In this document: positions 56,942 through 64,000 of the stretch, piece after piece
Layout: each line of letters starts with the position of its first letter
How positions within the stretch are numbered: position 1 is the first letter of the stretch
Source of the DNA: Mesorhizobium_K marinum
Lineage (GTDB): Bacteria; Pseudomonadota; Alphaproteobacteria; Rhizobiales; Rhizobiaceae
Length of the DNA stretch: 64,000 bases
Assembly: GCF_040813715.1 (NCBI RefSeq)
Contig: NZ_JBFOCH010000008.1
Direction: 5' to 3' (one strand)
The notes under the pieces: model-generated
Database searches by the model: none
Seen by the model: only the letters and a program-made list of their open reading frames with translations
What the model was told of the DNA's origin: nothing
Made by a program: the position numbers and the translations under genes

Positions 56942-57739
56942 ATGAGACTCGGACCTCGCATCATAACGCTGGCCAACCAGAAGGGCGGCGTAGGCAAGAC
57001 TACCACCGCAATCAACCTGGCGACGGCGCTGGCGGCCATCGGCGAGCGCGTGCTGATCGTCGACCTCGACCCGCAGGGCAATGCGAGCACCGGCCTGGGC
57101 ATCGATCGGCGCGAGCGCTCGGTTTCGTCTTATGACGTCTTGACTGGAGCGTTGACGCTCGAGGAGGCGGCAATGCAGACGGCCGTTCCGGGCTTGTCGA
57201 TCGTTCCGTCGACGCTCGACCTGCTGGGTATCGAGATGGAGATCGCGGGGTCTCCTGACCGCGTGGTACGGCTGCGCAACGCGGTACGCGATTCCTCGCT
57301 GCGCAACGCGCCATTCACCTATGTTCTGGTGGACTGCCCGCCTTCGCTCAACCTCCTAACCCTGAACTCGATGGCGGCCGCAGATTCGGTGCTGGTCCCG
57401 CTCCAGTGCGAATTCTTCGCGCTGGAAGGTCTCAGCCAGTTGCTGGAGACGGTCGAGCAGGTTCGCAATTCGATCAATCAGGACCTGACGATCCAGGGCA
57501 TCGTGCTGACGATGTTCGATGGGCGCAACAGCTTCGCGCGTCAGGTCGTCGAGGACGTCAGGGCGCATATGGGCGAGAAGGTCTACGAAACCGTCATTCC
57601 GCGCAATGTCCGGGTCTCGGAGGCGCCGTCCTACGGCAAGCCGGCCATTCTTTACGATCTCAAATGTTCGGGCAGCCAGGCCTATCTGCAACTCGCGTCA
57701 GAAGTCATTCGCCGCGAACGTCTATTGCGCGCGGCGTAA
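56942..57739 (+). CDS. parA: ParA chromosome-partitioning ATPase
   Basis: 265-aa chromosomal ParA/Soj with deviant Walker A KGGVGKTTTAINLA (about 14-27), DLDPQGNASTGLG and the Walker B-type VLVDCPPSLN. It drives segregation of ParB-parS complexes. The ATG at 56942 (MRLGPRIITLANQK) is preceded by AAAGGG at 7 nt; the ATG at 56924 lacks an RBS. Co-oriented with parB. Confidence 0.97.
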   Translation: MRLGPRIITLANQKGGVGKTTTAINLATALAAIGERVLIVDLDPQGNASTGLGIDRRERSVSSYDVLTGALTLEEAAMQTAVPGLSIVPSTLDLLGIEMEIAGSPDRVVRLRNAVRDSSLRNAPFTYVLVDCPPSLNLLTLNSMAAADSVLVPLQCEFFALEGLSQLLETVEQVRNSINQDLTIQGIVLTMFDGRNSFARQVVEDVRAHMGEKVYETVIPRNVRVSEAPSYGKPAILYDLKCSGSQAYLQLASEVIRRERLLRAA

Positions 57740-57774
57740 GCCTCGATTCGGACTCGAAACCAACTGGATTCATG

Positions 57775-58818
57775 ATGAACGAAGACCATTCCAAAAAGAG
57801 GCTGGGACGCGGGCTTGCGGCGCTGATTGGCGAAATGGACCGTCCGGCCCCCCGCGATGAAACTCAAGGTGCTGTACGCGCCGGTTCGGTCGCCGACGGT
57901 CGCGTGCCGATCGAGTTCGTCTCGCCAAATCCGAAAAACCCGCGCCGCGCCTTCGCGGAGGCCGACCTTGCCGACCTCGCACATTCGATTCGTGATCACG
58001 GCATCGTNGCCCGCGAGGAAACTCAGGGTGCTGTACGCGCCGGTTCGGTCGCCGACGGTCGCGTGCCGATCGAGTTCGTCTCGCCAAATCCGAAAAACCC
58101 GCGCCGCGCCTTCGCGGAGGCCGACCTTGCCGACCTCGCACATTCGATTCGTGATCACGGCATCGTCCAGCCCGTCCTGGTCCGCAGCCGCCCGGAAGGG
58201 AAGTTCGAGATCATCGCCGGCGAACGGCGCTGGCGCGCGGCGCAACGCGCCGGTCTGACGGAGATCCCGGTGGTGGTGCGCGATGTCGACGACCGCACCG
58301 CACTCGAACTCGCGATCATCGAGAACGTCCAGCGCGCCGACCTGAACCCGGTCGAAGAAGCGCTCGGGTACCAGCAGTTGATCGACGAGCACGCCTACAC
58401 GCAGGCTGACCTCGGCAACGTCATCGGCAAGAGCCGCAGCCATGTCGCCAACACGCTGCGCCTGCTCAAGCTGCCCGAATCGATCCGCCACCTGTTGGTC
58501 GACGGGACCTTGTCGGCCGGCCATGCGCGGACGCTGGTGACGGCCCCGGACCCGGCGGCGCTCGCCAGGCGGATCGTCGATGGCGGCCTTTCCGTCCGGC
58601 AGGCGGAGGCGCTGGCGCAGCAACCGGACGCCGCCAAGCCGAAGCGGTCGCCTGCGGCCGCGGACAAGGATCCCGACACGCTTGCGCTGGAAAAGCTCCT
58701 GTCCGACGTCACCGGCCTCAACGTCGCCATCTCACACAGGGAGAAGGGCGGCGAAGTTCGCATCGGCTACAGAACGCTCGACCAGCTCGACGACTTGTGT
58801 CGACGACTGCAACAGTAA
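57775..58818 (+). CDS. parB: ParB centromere-binding protein
   Basis: CTPase and parS-binding protein. RLGRGLAALIGE N-terminus for ParA interaction, ParB/Srx domain with GERRWRAAQRAGL, ENVQRADLNPVEEA, and HTH GKSRSHVANTLRLLKLP. Gap at 58008 separates copies 57850-58007 and 58009-58166 (159 bp, in frame, so 53 residues are falsely doubled). Collapsed: 885 bp, 294 aa. Start at 57775 or the preceding ATG at 57772. Confidence 0.96.
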   Translation: MNEDHSKKRLGRGLAALIGEMDRPAPRDETQGAVRAGSVADGRVPIEFVSPNPKNPRRAFAEADLADLAHSIRDHGIXAREETQGAVRAGSVADGRVPIEFVSPNPKNPRRAFAEADLADLAHSIRDHGIVQPVLVRSRPEGKFEIIAGERRWRAAQRAGLTEIPVVVRDVDDRTALELAIIENVQRADLNPVEEALGYQQLIDEHAYTQADLGNVIGKSRSHVANTLRLLKLPESIRHLLVDGTLSAGHARTLVTAPDPAALARRIVDGGLSVRQAEALAQQPDAAKPKRSPAAADKDPDTLALEKLLSDVTGLNVAISHREKGGEVRIGYRTLDQLDDLCRRLQQ

Positions 58819-58850
58819 TAAAATCAAAAACTTGACGAAATATTAGCCGG

Positions 58851-60263
58851 CTATGAGCGTTTGCGGCTAGCCAGACGCGCGCCTTCGACCGCAAGTCCCA
58901 GTAGTGCCTGCCGCGCTAGCTCGACCGACAGCTCCGGCCGCTGACGCGTGGCGAGCACGGCGGACTGCAGGCGCTCCAGGCCCCTCTGCAGAGCATCCGG
59001 CGACCATCTCTCAAGCACACGCTCGACGAGCTTGCGGCGTGCGAAGAACACCGGAGGACGGGNCCCCAGCAGTGCCTGCCGCGCCAGCTCGACCGACAGC
59101 TCCGGCCGCTGACGCGTGGCGAGCACGGCGGACTGCAGGCGCTCCAGGCCCCTCTGCAGAGCATCCGGCGACCATCTCTCAAGCACACGCTCGACGAGCT
59201 TGCGGCGTGCGAAGAACACCGGAGGACGGGCAGACGCAACTGCCGCGGCTGCGTTGCGCCCGGCCATCCCCGCTCGCATGAGATGCAGCGCCTGCAGCTG
59301 CCGGATCGCAGCGGCGAGCACCAGGAATGCCTGGCTGCCCCCGAGTGAATGGCGCGTGAAGGCGGTGTCGAAATCGTCGACCTTGCCGTCCAGCATGGCG
59401 TCGACCGCGTCGTCGACGGACACGCCCGACACGTCGCCGGTCAGCGCGCGCACGTCGTCGAGCTCGATCTCGCTCTTGCCATGCGCATAAAGCGCCAACT
59501 TGGCGATCTCCCCGCGGCTCGCCAGCCGATCACCGCCGAGATTACGCCGCAATGCCTGACGCGCATCCAGGACGATGCCGATGCCGCTTCGGCCGAGCTC
59601 GTCGTCGATGATGGCGTCGATGTCACGGTCCTCGTCACCGTAACAGGGCAGCGCCATCGCGTTGGGGCTGGCCTCGACCGTGGTGCGCAGCCCGGCCGAT
59701 TTCTTCAAATCCCCGGCTTCGATCAAAACCACGGCGTCGCGCGGCGGTTCGGCACACAACGCTTTTACCTCGTCGGCGAATCCCTTCTGGCCCGAAGCGT
59801 TGCGCACCCACAGCAGTCGCCGCGCTGAAAACATCGGCACCGTGCGCGCCTCGTCCAGCAAGCGGCCGGGATTGCCATCGATCTCGCCGCCTTCCAGCCG
59901 GACCACCGAAAATGGATCGTCGAGCCCCAGCCCCGTCCGGTCGGCGAAGGNGCACAACGCCTTCACCACGTCGGCGAAGCCTTTCTGGCCCGAAGCGTTG
60001 CGCACCCACAGCAGTCGCCGCGCTGAAAACATCGGCACCGTGCGCGCCTCGTCCAGCAGGCGGCCGGGATTGCCGTCGATCTCGCCGCCTTCCAGCCGGA
60101 CCACCGAAAATGGATCGTCGAGCCCCAGCCCCGTCCGGTCGGCGAAGGCCTTTGCACGCTCCGACACAAGGCCGCGATCCGGTCCGTAGATCAGCACGAC
60201 CGCGATGGATTCGGGGGGCCGCCTCAACCAGGCTTCGACTTCATGTGCTTTCTTCTGCGCCAT
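58851..60263 (-). CDS. holA: DNA polymerase III delta subunit
   Basis: Clamp-loader subunit that opens the beta clamp. MAQKKAHEVEAWLRRP start, VVLIYGPDRGLVSERAKAFA, and domain III ALHLMRAGMAGRNAAAAV. Gaps at 59063 and 59951 duplicate 58896-59062 (as 59064-59230) and 59754-59950 (as 59952-60148), both in frame. Collapsed length 1,047 bp, 348 aa. Convergent with parB, 32 bp apart. In most Rhizobiales leuS/lptE lie upstream; here a divergent catabolic cluster replaces them. Confidence 0.95.
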   Translation of the reverse strand: MAQKKAHEVEAWLRRPPESIAVVLIYGPDRGLVSERAKAFADRTGLGLDDPFSVVRLEGGEIDGNPGRLLDEARTVPMFSARRLLWVRNASGQKGFADVVKALCXFADRTGLGLDDPFSVVRLEGGEIDGNPGRLLDEARTVPMFSARRLLWVRNASGQKGFADEVKALCAEPPRDAVVLIEAGDLKKSAGLRTTVEASPNAMALPCYGDEDRDIDAIIDDELGRSGIGIVLDARQALRRNLGGDRLASRGEIAKLALYAHGKSEIELDDVRALTGDVSGVSVDDAVDAMLDGKVDDFDTAFTRHSLGGSQAFLVLAAAIRQLQALHLMRAGMAGRNAAAAVASARPPVFFARRKLVERVLERWSPDALQRGLERLQSAVLATRQRPELSVELARQALLGXRPPVFFARRKLVERVLERWSPDALQRGLERLQSAVLATRQRPELSVELARQALLGLAVEGARLASRKRS

Positions 60264-60782
60264 GCGGTGTGGCTATCACGGAACGGCGTGCTTCGCGAGC
60301 CGCCCGAGCCCCTTCCCCGGCTGTTAGGCCAACCGGCATTTCAGCAGGTCCAGGCGGGCGCGCTGCGCCGACGCCCCATCGGACCCCTTGACCGCGCCGG
60401 GGTTTCCCGCTGTCAATCGCCGCCTGCCGGCATGGCGCCGGCGCAGGACCAAGCGCATCGATGTCGACCCAGCATTTGNTTCCGGTTGGGCCAACCGGCA
60501 TTTCGGCAGGTCCAGGCGGGCGCGCTGCGCCGACGTCCCATCGGACCCCTTGACCGCGCCGGGCTTTCCCGCTGTCAATCGCCGCCTGCCGGCATGGCGC
60601 CGGCGCAGGACCAAGCGCATCGATGTCGACCCAGCATTTGAAGACCGACTTTCCCGATTTCGGACTGACGCCCGAGCAGCGCCGCTTNGCCGACGCCCCA
60701 TCGGACCCCTTGACCGCGCCGGGGTTTCCCGCTGTCAATCGCCGCCTGCCGGCATGGCGCCGGCGCAGGACCAAGCGCATCG
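60264..60782. repeat. holA / amidase-like gene divergent spacer, tripled by gaps
   Basis: Three overlapping copies of one spacer (60264-60478, 60480-60687, 60689 onward) around single Ns at 60479 and 60688. Collapsed, the true spacer is about 200 bp. It contains GC-rich inverted elements (GCCGGCATGGCGCCGGC) but no gene I can support; small minus-strand frames here are not credible. Confidence 0.8.
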
Positions 60783-62432
60783 ATGTCGACCCAGCATTTG
60801 AAGACCGACTTTCCCGATTTCGGACTGACGCCCGAGCAGCGCCGCTTCGCCGTGCGCGGGACCTACTACGAGGTTCCCGGGATGGACGGCGAGCGCGGAG
60901 AAATCTGGTGCTACACCGACCGGTTCTACTACCGGCCAGGCGACATCGCCCGTCTGCAGGTCAGCGCAACCGCCAAATCCTTCGCCATCCGCATCGTGCG
61001 CGACGGCGCGGCTGAAACGCCGGTCTTCGAACGGCATGGCGTCGCCTGCCGCTGGCAGGATACGCCAGACCAATGCTCGGTCGAAGGGTGCGGATGGGAA
61101 ACGACTTGCGACATCGCCATCGGCGAAGAGTGGCCGTCGGGGGCCTACCGCGTGACGCTCTCTGCCGAAGGGCGCGACGGTTCGACCGTCAACTGCCATC
61201 ATCTCTTCATCGTCGCGCCCCTGCCCGGCAGGAAATCCGGCCGCATCCTGCAGTTTGCGGCGACCGGAACCTGGCTGTCCTACAACACATGGGGCGGATC
61301 GAACGCCTATGAAGGGATTACCGGCCGCGACCGCAACCAGTATGCGCGAACGGTTTCGACCGAGCGGCCCTGGTGCCGCGGCTTCGTTGTGCTGCCCGCC
61401 GATGCCCCGCGCGTGCCGCTGGAAGTTTCGATGCCGCCGAGGACGGTGCCACGCTATCCGCACATGGAATGGGCCTACGCCACCGGTCATTCCAAGAAGT
61501 ACGCCTCGTCCGGTTGGGCGAGCTACGACAGTCATTTCTTCCGCTGGGCGGAGCGTGCCGGTTATGCGGTCGACCTCGCCAGCCAGCACGACCTGCATTT
61601 TTCGCCCGACGTTCTCGCCGGTTATGACTGCGTGGTCTTTGTCGGCCATGACGAATACTGGACCTGGGAGATGCGCGATGCGGTCGACGACTATGTCGAA
61701 CGCGGCGGTCATGCCGCACGCTTTGCCGGCAACTTCATGTGGCAGACGCGTCTGGAAGACGAGGGACGGCGTCAGGTCTGCTACAAATACAGGGCGCGCG
61801 CCGAGGATCCCCACTACCGCGGCGGAGACGTGACCCGCGCCACCAACTCCTGGGACGCGCCGGAAGTCGGCCGGCCGGGCGTGCAGACATTCGGGCTGAA
61901 TTCCACCAAGGGTGTCTATGCCGGCTGGGGTGGCTGCGCGCCGCGCGGCGTGCGGGGCTTCCCCGTCTACCGGCCTAACCACTGGGCATTCGCCGACACC
62001 GGCCTGTTCTACGGCGACCTGCTCGGCGCCGACAGCCATGTCTACGGCTATGAAGTCGATGGCCTCGACTACGAGATTCGCAACGGCAGGCCGTATCCGA
62101 CCGCCACAAGCGGTGCGCCCGATGGCCTCGAGATTCTGGCGATGGGCATGGCGAGCCAGGTCGAGGAAGCCGACTTCCTCAGCCTCGAGGACCAGTTCTT
62201 CGGCGACGAGGACGGCCGCTTCATCGCCGAGACGCTTTACGGCGACGCGAGCGACGAGAACCTGGAGAAGGTTCGTTATTCCAACGGCATGATCGTGAAC
62301 TTCCCGAAGGGCGCCGGCGAGGTGTTCCACGCCGGCTCCTGCGAGTGGGTCGCCGGACTGCTGCGCGGGGACGCGATGGTGGAGCGCGTCACCGCCAACG
62401 TTCTGGACCGCTATCTCGGCAGGGATCGTTGA
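60783..62432 (+). CDS. N,N-dimethylformamidase-like protein (large-subunit C-terminal family)
   Basis: 549-aa protein resembling the large (beta-type) subunit of N,N-dimethylformamidase. The N-terminal half contains a beta-rich domain (GEIWCYTDRFYYRPGD). The C-terminal glutaminase-I-like domain has VFVGHDEYWTWEMRDAVDDY (Gly-His-Asp-Glu-Tyr-Trp at 288-293), GNFMWQTRLE and NSTKGVYAGWGG. Dimethylformamidase uses a mononuclear iron with two Tyr and one Glu ligands; the Tyr/Glu-rich motifs are compatible. No small subunit is visible. Followed after 7 bp by an aminotransferase, so the natural substrate is probably not dimethylformamide. Confidence 0.8.
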   Translation: MSTQHLKTDFPDFGLTPEQRRFAVRGTYYEVPGMDGERGEIWCYTDRFYYRPGDIARLQVSATAKSFAIRIVRDGAAETPVFERHGVACRWQDTPDQCSVEGCGWETTCDIAIGEEWPSGAYRVTLSAEGRDGSTVNCHHLFIVAPLPGRKSGRILQFAATGTWLSYNTWGGSNAYEGITGRDRNQYARTVSTERPWCRGFVVLPADAPRVPLEVSMPPRTVPRYPHMEWAYATGHSKKYASSGWASYDSHFFRWAERAGYAVDLASQHDLHFSPDVLAGYDCVVFVGHDEYWTWEMRDAVDDYVERGGHAARFAGNFMWQTRLEDEGRRQVCYKYRARAEDPHYRGGDVTRATNSWDAPEVGRPGVQTFGLNSTKGVYAGWGGCAPRGVRGFPVYRPNHWAFADTGLFYGDLLGADSHVYGYEVDGLDYEIRNGRPYPTATSGAPDGLEILAMGMASQVEEADFLSLEDQFFGDEDGRFIAETLYGDASDENLEKVRYSNGMIVNFPKGAGEVFHAGSCEWVAGLLRGDAMVERVTANVLDRYLGRDR

Positions 62433-62439
62433 GGACGCG

Positions 62440-63789
62440 ATGAGCACGGACGAAGCAGGTCGGCTTTTCCATTTCACGCGGCTGCCGCGCCCGGTGGTCG
62501 ACCGCGCGGGCGGCGTCTATCTCTGGGACAAGAGCGGAAAGCGCTACATCGACGGGTCGAGCGGCGCGGTCAACGTCAACATCGGCCACGGCAATCGCGC
62601 GGTCATCGACGCGATGAAGAGGCAGATGGATCGCGTCTCCTTCGCCTATACGATCCACTTCCAGAATCAGCCGGCTAACGAACTTGCCGATCAACTCGCT
62701 TCGCGCCTTCCTCGCGGCATGGATCGCATCTACTTCGTGTCCGGTGGTTCGGAGGCCGTGGAGGCGGCGATCAAGCTGGCACGGCAATGGGCGGTGGCTA
62801 CCGCGCAGCCGAAACGCTGGAAGATCATCGGCCGCATGCCCTCCTACCACGGCATCACGATCGGCGCGCTGGAGCCGACCGGCGACGACGTGCTGACCCG
62901 CGTGTTCGAGCCGATGAGCCGGCCAATGCCTCTGATCCCGGCGCCGACAGTTCACCGCGACCACGACGATCTTTCGCTGGAAGAGCGGGGACTTCTCTAC
63001 GCGGACATGCTGGAGGCAAAGATCATCGAGGAAGGCGCCGACAGCGTGCTGGCCTTCATCATGGAGCCGATCGGCGGCGCCGCGACGGCGGCGCTCGTCC
63101 CGCCCGACAGCTATTTTCCCCGCATCCGAGAGATCTGCGATCGCCACGGCATCCTGCTCATCCATGACGAGGTGATGACCGGCGTCGGCCGCACAGGAAA
63201 GTTCCTCGGCGGTGACCACTGGAGCTGCCGGCCCGACATCGTCGTCCTTTCCAAGGGGCTTTCGTCGGGCTACGCGCCGCTCGGCGCGATAGCGGCGAGC
63301 GAGGCGATCGTCGGCCCGGTGGTCGCCATGGGCGGCTTCCTGCACGGCCACACCTATGGTGGCAATCCGGTCTCCTGCGCGGCAGGCGTCGCCGTCCTGC
63401 AGGAAGTCGATCGGCTCGGCCTGATCGCCAACGCCGCGACCATGGGCGAGGTTCTCAAGGACGAACTCGCAGCATTATCAAGGCGCTTTCCGTTTGTCGG
63501 CGACATCCGCGGCAAGGGGCTGCTCGTCGGCGCGGAGATCTATGCGGACCCAGAGGCGAAACGTCCGCTGCCGCGCGAGGCGGTGGCCAATGTCAGGCTG
63601 ATCGACCTCGCCTTCGAGCGCGGGCTCATCATCTATTCGCGACGGGTACGCGGCGGCCCGGAGAGCGACAACTTCATGGTCTGCCCGCCGCTCATTGTTA
63701 CGCGCGCGGAAATCGGCGAGATCATTGCGACTCTGAGCGACACGCTCGAGACGTTCGCCCGCGAGTTCAACCTGCCGGTCAATCACTGA
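62440..63789 (+). CDS. Class III PLP-dependent aminotransferase
   Basis: 449-aa omega-transaminase-type enzyme. GSGGSEAVEAA-like phosphate-binding SGGSEAVEAAIKLARQ, HDEVMTGVGRTGKF with the PLP-binding Asp, and the Schiff-base Lys272 in VLSKGLSSGYAPLGA. Second gene of the right-edge cluster, 7 bp after the amidase-like gene and 8 bp before the BKACE gene. Substrate unknown; the context suggests a beta-amino or omega-amino acid giving a keto acid. Confidence 0.92.
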   Translation: MSTDEAGRLFHFTRLPRPVVDRAGGVYLWDKSGKRYIDGSSGAVNVNIGHGNRAVIDAMKRQMDRVSFAYTIHFQNQPANELADQLASRLPRGMDRIYFVSGGSEAVEAAIKLARQWAVATAQPKRWKIIGRMPSYHGITIGALEPTGDDVLTRVFEPMSRPMPLIPAPTVHRDHDDLSLEERGLLYADMLEAKIIEEGADSVLAFIMEPIGGAATAALVPPDSYFPRIREICDRHGILLIHDEVMTGVGRTGKFLGGDHWSCRPDIVVLSKGLSSGYAPLGAIAASEAIVGPVVAMGGFLHGHTYGGNPVSCAAGVAVLQEVDRLGLIANAATMGEVLKDELAALSRRFPFVGDIRGKGLLVGAEIYADPEAKRPLPREAVANVRLIDLAFERGLIIYSRRVRGGPESDNFMVCPPLIVTRAEIGEIIATLSDTLETFAREFNLPVNH

Positions 63790-63797
63790 GGCAACGC

Positions 63798-64000
63798 ATG
63801 GCCCGAAGAAAAGTCGTCATTACCTGCGCGGTCACCGGCTCCGTCCACACGCCGACGATGAGCCCGCATCTGCCGGTCACGCCAGACCAGATCGCGGCGG
63901 AAGCGATCGCGGCTGCCGAAGCCGGGGCATCGATCCTTCATTTGCACGCGCGCGATCCGGAGAACGGGCGACCGACCGCCGATCCGGACGTGTTCATGCA
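63798..64000 (+). CDS. DUF849 / BKACE-family beta-keto acid cleavage enzyme (5' part)
   Basis: First 67 aa of a protein beginning MARRKVVITCAVTGSVHTPT and continuing into ILHLHARDP with the Zn-binding His48 and His50; cut by the window end. BKACE enzymes condense a beta-keto acid with acetyl-CoA to give acetoacetate plus a CoA ester (the founding member is 3-keto-5-aminohexanoate cleavage enzyme). It is translationally close to the aminotransferase, so it is likely to act on that enzyme's keto product. Confidence 0.88.
   Translation, partial: MARRKVVITCAVTGSVHTPTMSPHLPVTPDQIAAEAIAAAEAGASILHLHARDPENGRPTADPDVFM

Noticed and set aside
60324..60701. Small Arg-rich minus-strand frames upstream of holA
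   Set aside because: Exist only because the spacer is tripled around Ns; no RBS or conserved features.
1..64000. tRNA, rRNA, insertion sequences, prophage genes, CRISPR arrays, toxin-antitoxin pairs
   Set aside because: Looked for by eye on both strands; nothing convincing found. No transposase or integrase-like protein is present.

Overview
The window looks like a chromosomal segment around the replication origin of an alphaproteobacterium of the order Rhizobiales (Hyphomicrobiales), probably Phyllobacteriaceae/Mesorhizobium-like. This rests on high GC, on gene order, and on family-specific genes: ChvG/ChvI beside pckA and a short HprK, a DivL-type kinase, DUF1402 after hslU, and a TsaE-phosphotransferase fusion. 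The order ppsR-like/maf/aroE/coaE/dnaQ on one side of a ~370 bp non-coding stretch and hemE/hemJ/rho/mnmE/mnmG/rsmG/parA/parB/holA on the other is the classical alphaproteobacterial oriC-parABS neighbourhood known from Caulobacter.

Layout. 1-11.4 kb (minus strand): addA (cut by the window edge), addB, a MurU-like nucleotidyltransferase, a TsaE-sugar kinase fusion and divL, mostly joined by ATGA overlaps. 11.6-17.3 kb (minus): ahcY, then HPr, EIIA(Man), HPr kinase and the ChvG/ChvI two-component system. pckA diverges from chvI at 17.7 kb. 19.4-21.8 kb: arfB, a frameshifted alkB and a GT87 membrane enzyme. 21.7-25.1 kb (minus): a three-gene envelope/lipid-linked sugar cluster. 25.3-31.8 kb (minus): a small exported protein, coaA and a histidine operon (hisE, hisF, arginase-like, hisA, DUF1330, hisH, DUF2628, hisB). 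32-36 kb (plus): hslV, GNAT, DUF2585, hslU, DUF1402. 36-39.4 kb (minus): a 31-aa RiPP-precursor-like ORF, DoxX, XRE regulator, Smr protein, mltA, timA. 39.6-41.8 kb (plus): fxsA, secB, EamA transporter. 41.8-45.9 kb (minus): dnaQ, coaE, aroE, maf, PPDK/PEP-synthase regulatory protein. 46.6-46.9 kb: probable oriC. 46.9-58.8 kb (plus): hemE to parB. Then holA (minus), and a catabolic-looking cluster at the right edge (dimethylformamidase-like protein, class III aminotransferase, start of a DUF849/BKACE enzyme).

The sequence is a gapped draft. I count 34 N-gaps (mostly 1 or 3 N; one of 26 and one of 218). All but one, at 1432-1434, are flanked by near-identical direct copies of about 60-390 bp. 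Removing one copy restores an intact gene of normal length in every interrupted gene I could test, so these are unmerged contig ends and not biological duplications. Copies differ by a few percent and up to ~11%, largely at synonymous sites where checked, which suggests a mixed-strain or metagenomic source. Gene coordinates below span the redundant pieces and the corrected lengths are given.

Functional themes: recombination repair (AddAB, AlkB); central carbon and envelope-stress control (PTS remnant, ChvGI, PckA); methyl-cycle (AhcY); histidine synthesis; proteostasis (HslUV, SecB, ArfB, TimA); and origin-proximal replication and segregation (oriC, DnaQ, HolA, ParAB with five parS-like sites).
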